This document shows, piece after piece, positions 36,634-46,381 of a stretch of DNA of 64,000 bases; within the stretch, counting starts at the first letter, position 1, and each line of letters begins with the position of its first letter. The notes beneath the pieces were generated by a model. That model was not told where the DNA came from. It was given only the letters and a program-made list of their open reading frames with translations, and made no database searches. The stretch lies in the NCBI GenBank assembly GCA_025200525.1, contig CM045758.1, positions 165,132,261 to 165,196,260 of the forward strand, in the 5' to 3' direction. The position numbers and the translations under genes are program-made. The DNA is from Camellia lanceoleosa (Eukaryota; Streptophyta; Magnoliopsida; Ericales; Theaceae).

Positions 36634-37231
36634 CTAAACAGTTTTAAAGTACATTTGACTCCTTAAAGTAATTTTGCATTCCTTTCCACTAACAGAAGAA
36701 GCCACTAAAAATATGGCACCCTTTTGAATGCTTCCAACATTTCCCAACAACGGATCTTTGTAGTCCGTCAAACATCAATCTGGAAGAACCGGTCTACAAC
36801 TTCTATCCCGCGATTTAACGTACTCTTTGTCCTTGCCACCAACGAGCTTGAATCTTATTTTCTTTAGCATCCGAAACCGGTCGGACTGGTCAGGATCAAC
36901 AATCCAGGTCTCAGGATTACCCTCGCCAACTCCAATAAATATCTTGTCAAGTGTAGGGACGGAATCTGACGGACTATTATCACTGATGACAAAAAACAAC
37001 ACGTGGTGGACCACAGCTTCGTCCTTAGCATCTTGTCCCAATTGAACATTACCAATGAATTTTATACCCTTAACCACGATCTTGTCTGATTGACGATCAG
37101 ATCTCTTATTTCCCAACTCAATACCATTAAGTAATCTTGACACACCTTTATTATCAAACTTAACTTCCCTTAATTGTTCATCGTATAGCTGTAATTTCCT
37201 TACTCCCCTCTTAGTCTTCTTAATAAATCGG
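36634..37231 (-). pseudogene. Geminivirus-like coat protein (cluster C)
   Basis: Best-preserved coat copy. It runs from IKKTKRGVRKLQLYDEQL through HHVLFFVISDNSPSDSVP and NPETWIVDPDQSDRF to KLVGGKDKEYV in one frame, then shifts. The stop is at 36634-36636. The N terminus is truncated at about 37231. The open frame appears to extend to 37299, but those extra residues are the antisense of Rep and do not belong to the coat protein. Confidence 0.8.
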
Positions 37232-38234
37232 GGAACTCTTAGAACTCCTCCAATCTCTCCTCCAACTAGCCTGTCAGCCATACTACATACTTGTCGCAAG
37301 GGAGCTCCATGAAGATGGAAACCCTCACCTTCATGCCATGGTTCAATGCACGAAGAAGATCCAAACCAGCAATCTGAGATTTTTCGATCTCACTGGAACC
37401 AATGGGAAGATCTACCATCCAAATATAGAAAAACTCCACTCGCCAACTGCAAGTCGATAGTATATACAGAAAGGAGGCGAGTTCATCAAATGGGGAGAAT
37501 TTTCATCTAAGGGGAAAAGTCCTTCGAAAAACAAAGACGAACTCTAGAAGGGAATACTTGGCGAAGCAAAAATGGAGAAACAATTCTTTGCTCTTTGTAA
37601 AGAAAGATGTCCCACCGATTACGTCACAAAATACTCCAAATTAAAAACATTTTCTAGGGATCATTACAAAAGAGAGAGGCCCTCGTATACTAGCCCTTTT
37701 AATTCATTTCCTTTCTTAAATGAAGAAGTAAAAAAATGGGCAGAAAATAATATTTTGTTTGTAAGTCGAAATTGCGTTCAGTATGAGTTATGTCAAAATT
37801 GCTGTCTCTCCGTTTGGAGGGAAGACGATTTCCTTATATTAGGGATACACAAAAATAATATAATCAATTTATATACTGACGAAGAACTCTCCGTCTCCTC
37901 TGATAACAGAACGAGCAGAGGCCCATCCAATCTCCCTCTACCTCGAAGGACCTCAAGAACAGTAAAACCGCTTTGGCCAAGCCTCGGACAACACAATTAC
38001 TTCTCCGGCAGAATAAGTTTCAAGGACTACGACCAAGACGCCGTCTACAACGTCATAGACGACATCAAATACTCGACAGTCCCTACCGAATTAATGAAAA
38101 ATTTAGTAGGATGCCAGAGAGATTTCCATGTATTTGTTAAGTTCCAACCAGATCTCACTATTAGAGGAGGAATTCCTTGTATTTTATTAACAAATGGGGA
38201 CAGTAGTTGGTTAGATGCTAAATTGTTCATTTAA
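37232..38234 (+). pseudogene. Geminivirus-like Rep (cluster C), with intron
   Basis: Enters Rep just after motif I. HEDGNPHLHAMVQ (motif II) is at about 37304-37345. Exon 1 is open from 37572 (CPTDYVTKYSKLK, SPFNSFPFLNEEVKKW) to the donor TTT|GTAAGT at 37761. The acceptor ATAACAG gives exon 2 from 37910 (149-nt intron, equal to copy A). Next comes a degraded Walker A (TSRTVKPLW), then LGQHNYFSGRI, YNVIDDI (Walker B), CQRDFHVFVKFQPD and GGIPCILLTNGDSSWLDA. Frames do not agree across the splice and at Walker A. The last residues before the stop at 38234 are non-viral. Confidence 0.85.
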
Positions 38235-38780
38235 TATGTGTCTCTATTTGTAATTATATATTTTACATATTTATTTTTAAAAAATAAACAATATATGAGT
38301 TTGGAAATAGACTCTTCATTTTTTATAATTGTAAATGCGAATGTTATTCAATAAAATATTAATGGATATTATGTTTTTGTTACAAATTGATGATGTTGGC
38401 ATGGATACAGTGATATTTTTTGGACAGATTGATGATGTTTGCATGTGCGCAATTTACATTATATTTTTGTTTATAGAAAACATATACACCTGATATGTTT
38501 TGTTATTAAGATTTTATTTAATTTGGATTTTAATTGTTGGTTTGCATATTATATGCATTTGTTGGATTATATTATGTTTATGGATTCTTATTTTCTTTGA
38601 TATGTACAGTTAATAGTTAAGTTTTGTATCTGGTTGAAAATTGAATGCTACATGTTGTGAAGAAATATTTTTATTGAATGGTTGAAAATTAAATGAATGA
38701 ATGAATAGATTAATAATTTTGTATATACACAAGTTACAAGTGGCGCAAAAAATATTACAGAATAAATTATAAAAACTAGA
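38219..38780. other. AT-rich interior sequence of the CACTA element
   Basis: No coding signal and no match to the viral copies. Simple T/A-rich sequence between geminivirus-like cluster C and the GCGACTAAA subterminal repeats. Confidence 0.5.
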
Positions 38781-39184
38781 TGAGACCTTTTGGCGACTAA
38801 ATAAATATCACAGGTTGGCTTTTGACTACTAAAATTTTAGTCGTCAATTGTCAAAAAGTGAAACTTTTGGCTATTAAACTTTTAGTCGCCAATTGTAGAA
38901 AAGAAACTTCTGGCTACTAAATTTTTAGTTGCCAATTCTCAAAAAGTAAAACTTTTGGCTACCAAATAATCGCCAAACATACATGCTCAATTGGCTACTA
39001 AATAATTCAGTCACTAAAAGTAAAAAATATATAGCGTGACTACCAAAAAAATTTTACTCGCCGATTGTTTTCCCCGATGAACTATTAGCGACCAAATATA
39101 TTAGTCGCCAAAAGTAATTGGCGACTAAACTAAGGCTTTTGACAACTAAAATTTTAATCATCAAAAGTGAAATTTCTTATAGTG
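38781..39184. repeat. Right subterminal repeats and end of the CACTA element
   Basis: About ten copies, in both orientations, of GGCGACTAAA/TTTAGTCGCC and variants (GGCTACTAAA), ending TTTCTTATAGTG at 39184, then CTA. The matching left block is at 20480-20640. Confidence 0.75.
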
Positions 39185-39187
39185 CTA

Positions 39188-40044
39188 ATACATGCACTTA
39201 TCTCATATTTATACTAATAAAAAACTTTTTAGAATTCACTCATGTTTTCACTGTACTTTAGAATTATCTAAACTACTCTAGTACATATTAGAGTTTTCTA
39301 TACTTCTCTAAAATATTCTAGAACCTTTCAAAACTTTTTAAATTTCTCAAAACTTCTCCAATGTTCCGAAACCTTCTAGGATGTTCTAGAATCTTCCAAA
39401 TGTCTCTGTCTTTTCAAAATTTTCTAAATCTTTTCGGATTCTTTTAGATTTATGTGAAAACTTTTAAAATATTTTAAAGAAAAGATTCTAGAGAGTGAGA
39501 AAAGTTAGTGATGACTCTGAATAAATACTATCTTAGCAACTTTGCCAACATGGCAAAATTGAAATCACAATTAAACATGCAATCTCATTTAGCATTTCTT
39601 TCTTAGAATAAATAATTAAGTGAATTTCACTTTACAATAAAATCACACATTGAATCCATAATTTGACTTCATGCTGATATCAAACCCTCTTCAATCAATC
39701 ATTCAACCCGACTGAAGAATGATTTTCTGCAAAGTGTGCATGGCAAATTTAACATGATTTTATTTGAAACATGTTTATTTGTTGTTTATTTATTTTATTT
39801 TTTCACAAAATACATAAGTTTAAAAGAGAACATATAATAGTAACAATAAATACGACTAAGGAGTAACTAATAAGTTTACAAATAGACAATTTCAATTTCC
39901 TCACAGTGACAAAGGCTCTGTTTGGAATAGATTACTTTAGTTGACAATTTGATTTTTTAACTATTTTAATCTAACTAAAAAAATTATGTTTGGGATGATA
40001 GTTGATTTTTTTGTAGTTCATTTGATGGTCATAAGAGAAAAAAG
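39188..40044. other. AT-rich intergenic sequence
   Basis: No gene. The first 330 bases contain repeated TTCTAGAA/TTCTCTAAA-like words, resembling an LTR relic that may continue from 20100-20449 across the CACTA insertion. Confidence 0.4.
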
Positions 40045-40047
40045 TTA

Positions 40048-40790
40048 GGAGTTATTTGGGGTGTCCTAAATAAGTGCACTTTTTGTCTTTTTAGATTAAA
40101 AAGTTGAGGAAAAAAATATGAATGTTTGAATTAATTTTTTGACTTTTTATAAAAAAATGTGTATTAAAAAATTATATAAAGAAGTGTGTAGGAGAAGATT
40201 AGAGATGTGTGAGCCACAGCCATACAATCTGCACAGCCAAATTGATGGTAAGAAATTATTAGCTACTTTTCGGACATTGCACTAGACGATTTTGTTCGGC
40301 CCGTGGGGCTCATCACGGGTCCCATTTTAATAATCTGAACCGTTCAATGTGTAGAACTCGTCGAGTACTACATGCTTAAAAAAAATCACGTTGATCGGAT
40401 ATCAATAGCTATCTGATCAGATTTGTTTTTTTTTTCAATCGTTAATTATAACACCATCTTTTTTTATATACAAAACTGATTTGATCATGTAGTTATCAAT
40501 ATCCGATCAAGATGATTTTTTACAAGCATATAGTACTCGACGAGTTCTACATATTGAACGGTTCAGATTATCAAAACGGGACCCGTGATGAGCCCCCATG
40601 GGCCGAACAGTAATGTGTAAAAATTATACCTAAACTATGCAATTTTTCTTAACAAAGGCTATACAACGCCAGCCATACATAATTGCTGAGTTGTATGGAT
40701 GTGTGAAAAATTAATTTTTTAATATTTTTTTTGGTGAATAGTGATAACTTTTTAACTTTTTATCTTTTTGAAGAGATGCCAAATTTGACC
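40048..40790. mobile_element. Tourist-like MITE, relative of 12285-12526, with internal foldback
   Basis: Flanked by TTA (40045-40047 and 40791-40793). It begins GGAGTTATTTGGGGTGTCC, the reverse of the right end of the MITE in Rep, and ends GCCAAATTTGACC, the reverse of its left end. The shared interior word TAAATAAGTGCACTTTTTGTC is clear. The middle is displaced by the foldback element at 40294-40608. Confidence 0.75.
40294..40608. mobile_element. Foldback MITE nested in the MITE
   Basis: Long inverted arms: GTTCGGCCCGTGGGGCTCAT at 40294 is matched in reverse near 40608, and AACTCGTCGAGTACTA near 40350 is matched in reverse near 40540. The arms of about 125 bp surround a T-rich centre. No coding capacity. 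Confidence 0.8.
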
Positions 40791-41226
40791 TTAAATGATT
40801 ATAAATTGAATGTGACATTTTATTTTATTTATTATTTTAACCAAATAACCTCTAACCAAACAAGGCGAAAGTTGTAAAGTTTGACATTTGCCCAATTCAA
40901 CACATAGTTGCCATTCGGCCATTAGTACAAAAAATGCAATCTAATTGAGCCTTAACTTGGACAATGGAGAGAAGAAAGGTTGCACCCCACACACACACAC
41001 ACACGCGCACCAAAAAAAAAATAAACAAATAAATAAATAAATAATTGCAAGTGAATTGATGATCATGATTTGAACCAAATGAAATGAGTACTCTATGCAT
41101 AATGCAGTGGATCCAAAAGATGACCGTTAACACGGATATTCGAAATCGTTTCAAGATTGGAAGTCGAGGTCATAAAAGAAAAGTGCTTGAACCTTATTTA
41201 TTTTATTTTATTTTATGACTCTTATA

Positions 41227-41470
41227 GGCCTTATTTGGTAGAGTTATGAGAAAATGATTATAACTTATAGTTTAATAGTTTATAACTTATAATTATGAAC
41301 ATAAGTTAATTTTTAACTCATAAAGTAAATTTTTCTTCCCCCACTTAAAAAATAAGTTGATTTTTAATTTATAAAAAGTTATACACTGTATTGTTAAGCT
41401 GAACCAAACATATCAAAATAGTTTAAATTAAGTTGAAATAAGCTGAAAATAAGCCCTACCAAACAGGGTC
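41227..41470. mobile_element. Small MITE with GGCCTTATTTGGTA ends
   Basis: 244 bp. The left end GGCCTTATTTGGTAG pairs with the right end CTACCAAACAGGGTC. It is flanked by ATA on both sides. The interior consists of ATAAGTT/AACTTAT words. Confidence 0.6.
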
Positions 41471-42799
41471 ATAATCTCATTTGAATCTCAATCACTAATT
41501 ATGTATGTGTGAGATCTACACCATCAATAGTTAAGATCCAAAGGGATTATAGGAATCTAAAAAAATGAGGTCTCAATCATTTTTGGTCATAAAATAAGAC
41601 CAAAATAATGTTAGAATGTTTGGTGAAGATTATTTCAAGTTAAAAATTAATAATTAGAAAGTAAAAAATAAAAGTATTCTTTCTTAGCTTATGAAAAATC
41701 AGTTTTTTAAAATTTATTTAAATTATTTTTGCCTAATACGTTATAAGTAAAAATTGTACTAAACAATTTGACACAAACTCTCAAAAGTAAAATAAGTTAT
41801 AAGTTATGTGTATAATCGCTAACAAACAAGCCTTACGGATTCTGTGAATTGTCAAAAAAAGCACTTTAAAAAGTTTGAAATTGTTGTAATTTTTTGTAAG
41901 TGTAGCTATTATAAAAATATATATAATTATTTTTTATTTTGTTAACTAATATTTTTAATGTATTCATTAACAAAACTTGATTATAATATATAATATAAAA
42001 AAATAGTATACAAACTAATAAATTTTATAAATTTCTTATTCTAACTGATTGTGTCATACATTAAAAAAAATTTAAAATCTTAAAAAAAAAAAACATTTTA
42101 GTAAAAGTTAATTACACTAAGATGCTCTCAACAATATGTAAATATCATTTTAACATCATTATCTATAAATTTATACATTTTAGAGTTACCAATTATAAAA
42201 ACGTATCATTTTCATGCATATGATATTTATAGTTAAAGTGATATAATTAAAGGTATCTCAATGTAATTAATCATTTTATTAGGGTGACAAGAGTAAAAAA
42301 AAAATTATTGATTTTTATAAGATTACCTCGAACTGCTTTTGGGCTCTATTGACTTTTGGCTTTTTTTTTTTTTTTTTTTTTTAGCATGGGCTTAAAATCT
42401 TAGTTTTCGAAGGATTTTAATTTTTTGACTTTTTTTTTTTTTTTTTTTTGAAGAAAATAATTACGAAATACGGATATATTTTTATTTTTTTTTTTATATA
42501 ACTAAAAATATTTATTTTATTTTTAAAAAACAAAAACTCCAAACCATAACTTCCCAAACGAAGCCTGAATATAATAATGGTAAACAATAGGAGTTGGTAA
42601 CTGACATCATTTCTTGTTTTTTTTTTTTTTGTTTAAACAAAAGGGTTTATAAGTTAACGGCTCTATTGCCACATGCCCGCCCGTTTGTCAAAAATTTGAA
42701 TCTCTCTCTCTTGTCTCTCTCTCTCTCATCCAAAAAGTTACATTTAAAACATACAGGGGTTTCTTGGTCTTTGAATTCCTTCCCCTTATCTACTCTATT

Positions 42800-42837
<38 letters not shown>

Positions 42838-42893
42838 ACACACACACATTTCCCATTCTTATCTGTAATTCCCCATCTCTCTCTCTGTCTAAA
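41471..42893. other. AT-rich DNA upstream of the At1g65710-like gene
   Basis: Contains a second MITE relic (about 41593-41838), poly-T runs (42361-42382 and 42430-42449), and from about 42695 a CT-rich stretch with (CT)n at 42808-42832 that is probably the 5' leader of the gene at 42894. Confidence 0.5.
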
Positions 42894-45659
42894 ATGGGTA
42901 GTTGTTTGAGCAAGAAAACCACCATTTGTTCCTCACAAAATGCACTTCCAGACCCACCTCCAAATCAAACCAAGACCAACACTAACCCCCAATTAATAGA
43001 CACGAAAAAGCCAGAAGAAGAGACTCTGAAGAAGGAGATCTTCGTCATCAAACACCGCAAGAGCCATGACATCGATCGAAGATCCGACGAAGAAAAACCC
43101 AACCCAGTTCACCAGAAGATCCAATGTACAGCCACCAGTACTGATACATCTGCATCTGAATCAGCTGATCTTGGTAACAACAACAACAACAATACTAGTA
43201 GCAATGGAGGAGGATTTCCGAATGGGGGAATCGTAGTGAGGACATCGAGTTGTACGAAAGAAGAGGTCGATGCTATTCTCATCCAGTGTGGCCGCCTCAG
43301 CCGCAGCTCTTCCGCCGGAAAAGCCACCGCCTTGTCCGGTTCTGGCCATGACCGGAAGTACTCTGGCTCCAAGAGGAGTTATGATTTCGATCACGAGACT
43401 CCTAGCAAAGATAAGAAGAAAGGTAATGGCTTTGAGTATGAAAACTACGACGATGAGGTTGTTGATGGCGGCGATGATGAGACGGTGGCGGAGAGAATCC
43501 ACCGCCACCGGCAGCGCCACCGCCAATCAAGGCCCTCTTCTTCTTCTTCTTCCCGGAGGAGGACTCCGAGCAGAGAAAGAGACCAACAACAACAACAACA
43601 GCAGCAGCAGCAGAGGTCGGGAAGCAGAGAAAGAGGCGGCAGTGCCAGCGGTGGTGGGAGGAGGGTGAGCCGGTCTCCGGGGAGGAGATCTGAATCACCC
43701 ATAACTAGTGGCGCCACCACTTCATCAGCCAATGCCGGTGGAGGTAGGCCTGGAAAGATGGTCTCTGTTCCGGCCACTGATAAGAGCAATAATGGTGGTG
43801 GTGGTGGTGGAGTGGAGGCTCCGCCAGTTAAGAGGATTTCGGTGAAGAGAAATGCAGGGGGCGAAGCGGCGGCAATGGGGTGTAGGAGTGTGGCGTCACC
43901 GCGGTCTCGGTCCCCTGCGAGGGTGAATGGGAGGGGGGGTGGCAATGAGAATCAGAATGGGCACACCAATCAGCCATTGTCCCTCAGCAGAAGCAATTCT
44001 AGGAAGGCGGAACATTCTCCTTATAGAAGAAACCCATTGGCTGAGATTGATCAGAATTGTGTTGGATTTGAAGTGCCTCTACACAGCGACAAGGCTGACA
44101 AGAACAGTCTGTCTCAGGTACACTTTGACCCTCTATCTCTCTCTGGTTGTGGTTTATGTTTTCATTTTTATGTGTTTTTCGGAAAAAAAAACAATAAAAT
44201 GTTCAGTTTTGTGAAGGAAATGAAACAAGCAAGAAAGTGAAAGAACACATATTTATGTGGTTCAGCAGATTGCGCCTGTACACATTTTTAACTGAAGAAT
44301 ACAATCATATCGTGTAATTATAGGGATTAAGCTACATCAATTATCCAAATTCAAGCCACAAATCATGTATTTGGTTTGTGTCACATGTGAATATTGAAGA
44401 ATTAATACATAAATCCTGAGATCTTCAATCTTTCACATAAAAGTTTCAAAAACAGTGTTTGGTTGGTTGATTTTCTGAATAATTCTGAGCTTGTTTGTTT
44501 GTGCTTTTCATCTTCTATGTTTTCATTTTTTGTGGGAAAACAGTTTTTGAAAATAACTTTGTAGTGTTTCCTACAAAGAGTTGTTTTCCAAAAAAAATTC
44601 AAAAACCGTTAGCTAAACAAGTTTAATTTCGGCACGCCTTGCCCCTACATTAGGAAAGCCTACAATGTTCTATTACACCAGTGCGAGAATGGTCTCCAAC
44701 AATGGAATATTCCTTAATAAACTGTTGTCATTCAATTTCTGCAGGCTCCAATGCAAAAGCAAAACAACAAAGAGAATGTGAAAAGTAACAAAGTCACAGT
44801 GCAAGGGACCGATAACAAAACCAACACTAGCAAAGACAAGTATGGAACTTCAAGTTGCAGAGCAAACGAACAGCAGCAGGGGAAAGATGACGGCAAAATA
44901 TTGCAACCAACGACCGGCAACGTTGCATTGACAGTGGTTCCCTCAGGACCCGAAATCCTCAAACCACAAACAATAACACGAAGCCGGTCCTCGAGACTGT
45001 CGCGGGACCTTGACCTCAACCCCGACACCCTACTGAATCCCGCTCCCTCTTCCTATACAGCGCTATTGCTTGAAGATATCCAAAACTTCCACCAAAAGGG
45101 CACCCCAGCAATCTCTCTCCCACCTTGCGTCACCAAGGCGTGCTCCATCCTCGAAGCAGTTGCCGATCTCAACTCCAGTTCGAGCAATCCAGTTGGGAAG
45201 AAGAGATTAGAGAGCAAGGACCCTTTTGTGGAGTCCGAAGTGCTTGTCAGCGATGACCTAACTGAACCAAGCTTTCACAAGTATGTGACTACGAGGAGGG
45301 GTACTGTGGGAGGTGATAGTGGAGATGTGGAAGAGCAAGAGTCCTCAGGGAGCAACAGCTTTGTTGTTGGTGGTCAACAACATTGGGCGTCTTCTTCTTC
45401 ATGGGAACCCAATTCGGCTGATTCAACTGACCACTGGACTTCTTCAAGGTCGAATACCAGGGAGGACAATAGGAGTCCACCGGGTTTTCAGAGGCATGCT
45501 TTGTCCGAGCCACACTGTGATTCGGATGATGCACGAAGAAAGTTGAGCGAAAAGAAGAGAGAATCTGATGATCGTCAGCAGAATGGAATAGGGCGAGGCC
45601 GAGTTGGTTCGAGTAGAGGTCTTCACTCGACGCCTCCACTTGCAGCTGTTTCAACCTGA
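42894..45659 (+). CDS. At1g65710-like protein with MGSCLSKK N terminus
   Basis: Two exons: 42894-44117 (408 codons) and 44745-45659 (304 codons plus TGA). The intron is GTACAC...CTGCAG, phase 0, giving 712 residues. The start was chosen at MGSCLSKK: Gly2 and Cys4 fit N-myristoylation and palmitoylation, so membrane anchoring is likely; the frame is open 100 codons further up without similarity. Conserved pieces: SCTKEEVDAILIQCGRLSRSSS (about 110-130), SRSPGRRSESP, SRSPARV, NPLAEIDQN, and in exon 2 NFHQKG and CVTKACSILEAVADLNSS. The rest is low-complexity Ser/Arg, poly-Gln and Gly. It matches the plant family named after Arabidopsis At1g65710, whose role is unknown. Both splice sites and the frame are intact. 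Confidence 0.85.
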
Positions 45660-46381
45660 AAATGAACGAGATGAACCTTTTCAGTTGTAACTTTTAGTTG
45701 AATTGTATCAGTGGTTGCAAACTTGCAACTTTTGCTGTAACTTTATGTTGACAGAGTTGTTTGGTTGGTCCAGCTTTTTTCTTGCTATTAAATTGAGAAG
45801 AGCATTTGGCTCGGTTCAACTTCAAATAAATCTGTAGGCATGCGTTGCACCAAAAAGAAAAGATTTTAAACTGATGGCATTTTCACAAATAAATTTCACA
45901 TTTTTTATTCAGTACATTACACATCTGGCACAAATGCTTCATTATCCTGAGTCCCTTCCCCAGAAATAATAATTCTGCCATGGAAGAACTGCTTAAGAAC
46001 ACAGACTTGGCTTTAATCTGTACATCTGTATTACACAGGACTCAAGACCATCAGTGAGTGATGACACCACATACATACTTGAGAGGTGAGACTGTGATTC
46101 TAAAATGACTCAAGACCATCTTATAGTAACGTATTATTCGACTTGTAGTAAGCGCCTTTCAAATTGAGTAATGACACCACATACATACTTGAGAGGTGAG
46201 ACTGTGATTCTAAAATGACTCAAGACCATCTTATAGTAACGTATTATTTGACTTGTAGTAAGCGCCTTTCAAATCCCGCTGCGCTGATGTCATTTATTAT
46301 GCACACAATCAGGAAGCAATCCTGGGGTAGAAAGTTTAGAGCCAACATTAGCTTTCCCATCATTTTGCTTTTGTTGTTTAC
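45660..46381. other. Intergenic region between convergent genes, with a 110-bp tandem duplication
   Basis: Holds the 3' UTR of the upstream gene (AATAAA at about 45826) and that of the minus-strand transporter. A unit starting ATGACACCACATACATAC at 46061 is repeated at 46171 (period 110, copies nearly identical to about 46274). Confidence 0.75.

Larger units (their letters stand above)
34820..38218. other. Endogenous geminivirus-like cluster C (rearranged)
   Basis: Four viral segments. (1) 34820-35008 is Rep second-exon and intron DNA (-). (2) 35009-35606 is large intergenic region plus virion-sense ORFs (+), joined to (1) with the Rep N terminus deleted. (3) 35638-37231 is Rep C terminus, movement and coat protein, with virion sense on the minus strand. 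(4) 37232-38218 is Rep (+) from just after motif I onward. A foldback (35607-35681) marks the join of (2) and (3). Segment (3) to (4) joins coat protein directly to Rep with the whole intergenic region lost. Confidence 0.85.
20453..39184. mobile_element. CACTA-type transposon, expanded by nested insertions
   Basis: Left end CTCTACAACAAAATGC; right end, reading inward, CACTATAAGAAATTT. Both are degenerate forms of the CACTACAAGAAA terminus. A 3-bp duplication CTA (20450-20452 and 39185-39187) flanks them, as CACTA elements make. Subterminal regions on both sides (20480-20640 and 38780-39175) are packed with GGCGACTAAA/TTTAGTCGCC motifs, the usual subterminal transposase-binding repeats. No transposase is seen. 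The interior holds the Tat retrotransposon, an LTR fragment and geminivirus-like cluster C. If both ends belong to one element it spans 18.7 kb. Confidence 0.65.

Noticed and set aside
37232..37299. Extra N-terminal residues (MADRLVGGEIGG) on the coat protein frame of cluster C
   Set aside because: The same DNA reads on the other strand as continuous Rep between motif I and motif II in copy A (13200-13350). The residues are antisense Rep.
42594..42893. Alternative start 100 codons upstream of MGSCLSKK
   Set aside because: The upstream part is poly-T, CT-repeat leader and low complexity; the conserved myristoylation start is at 42894.
43161..43945. Long antisense ORFs across the At1g65710-like gene
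   Set aside because: Mirror images of Ser/Arg/Gly-rich codons in exon 1; no independent similarity.
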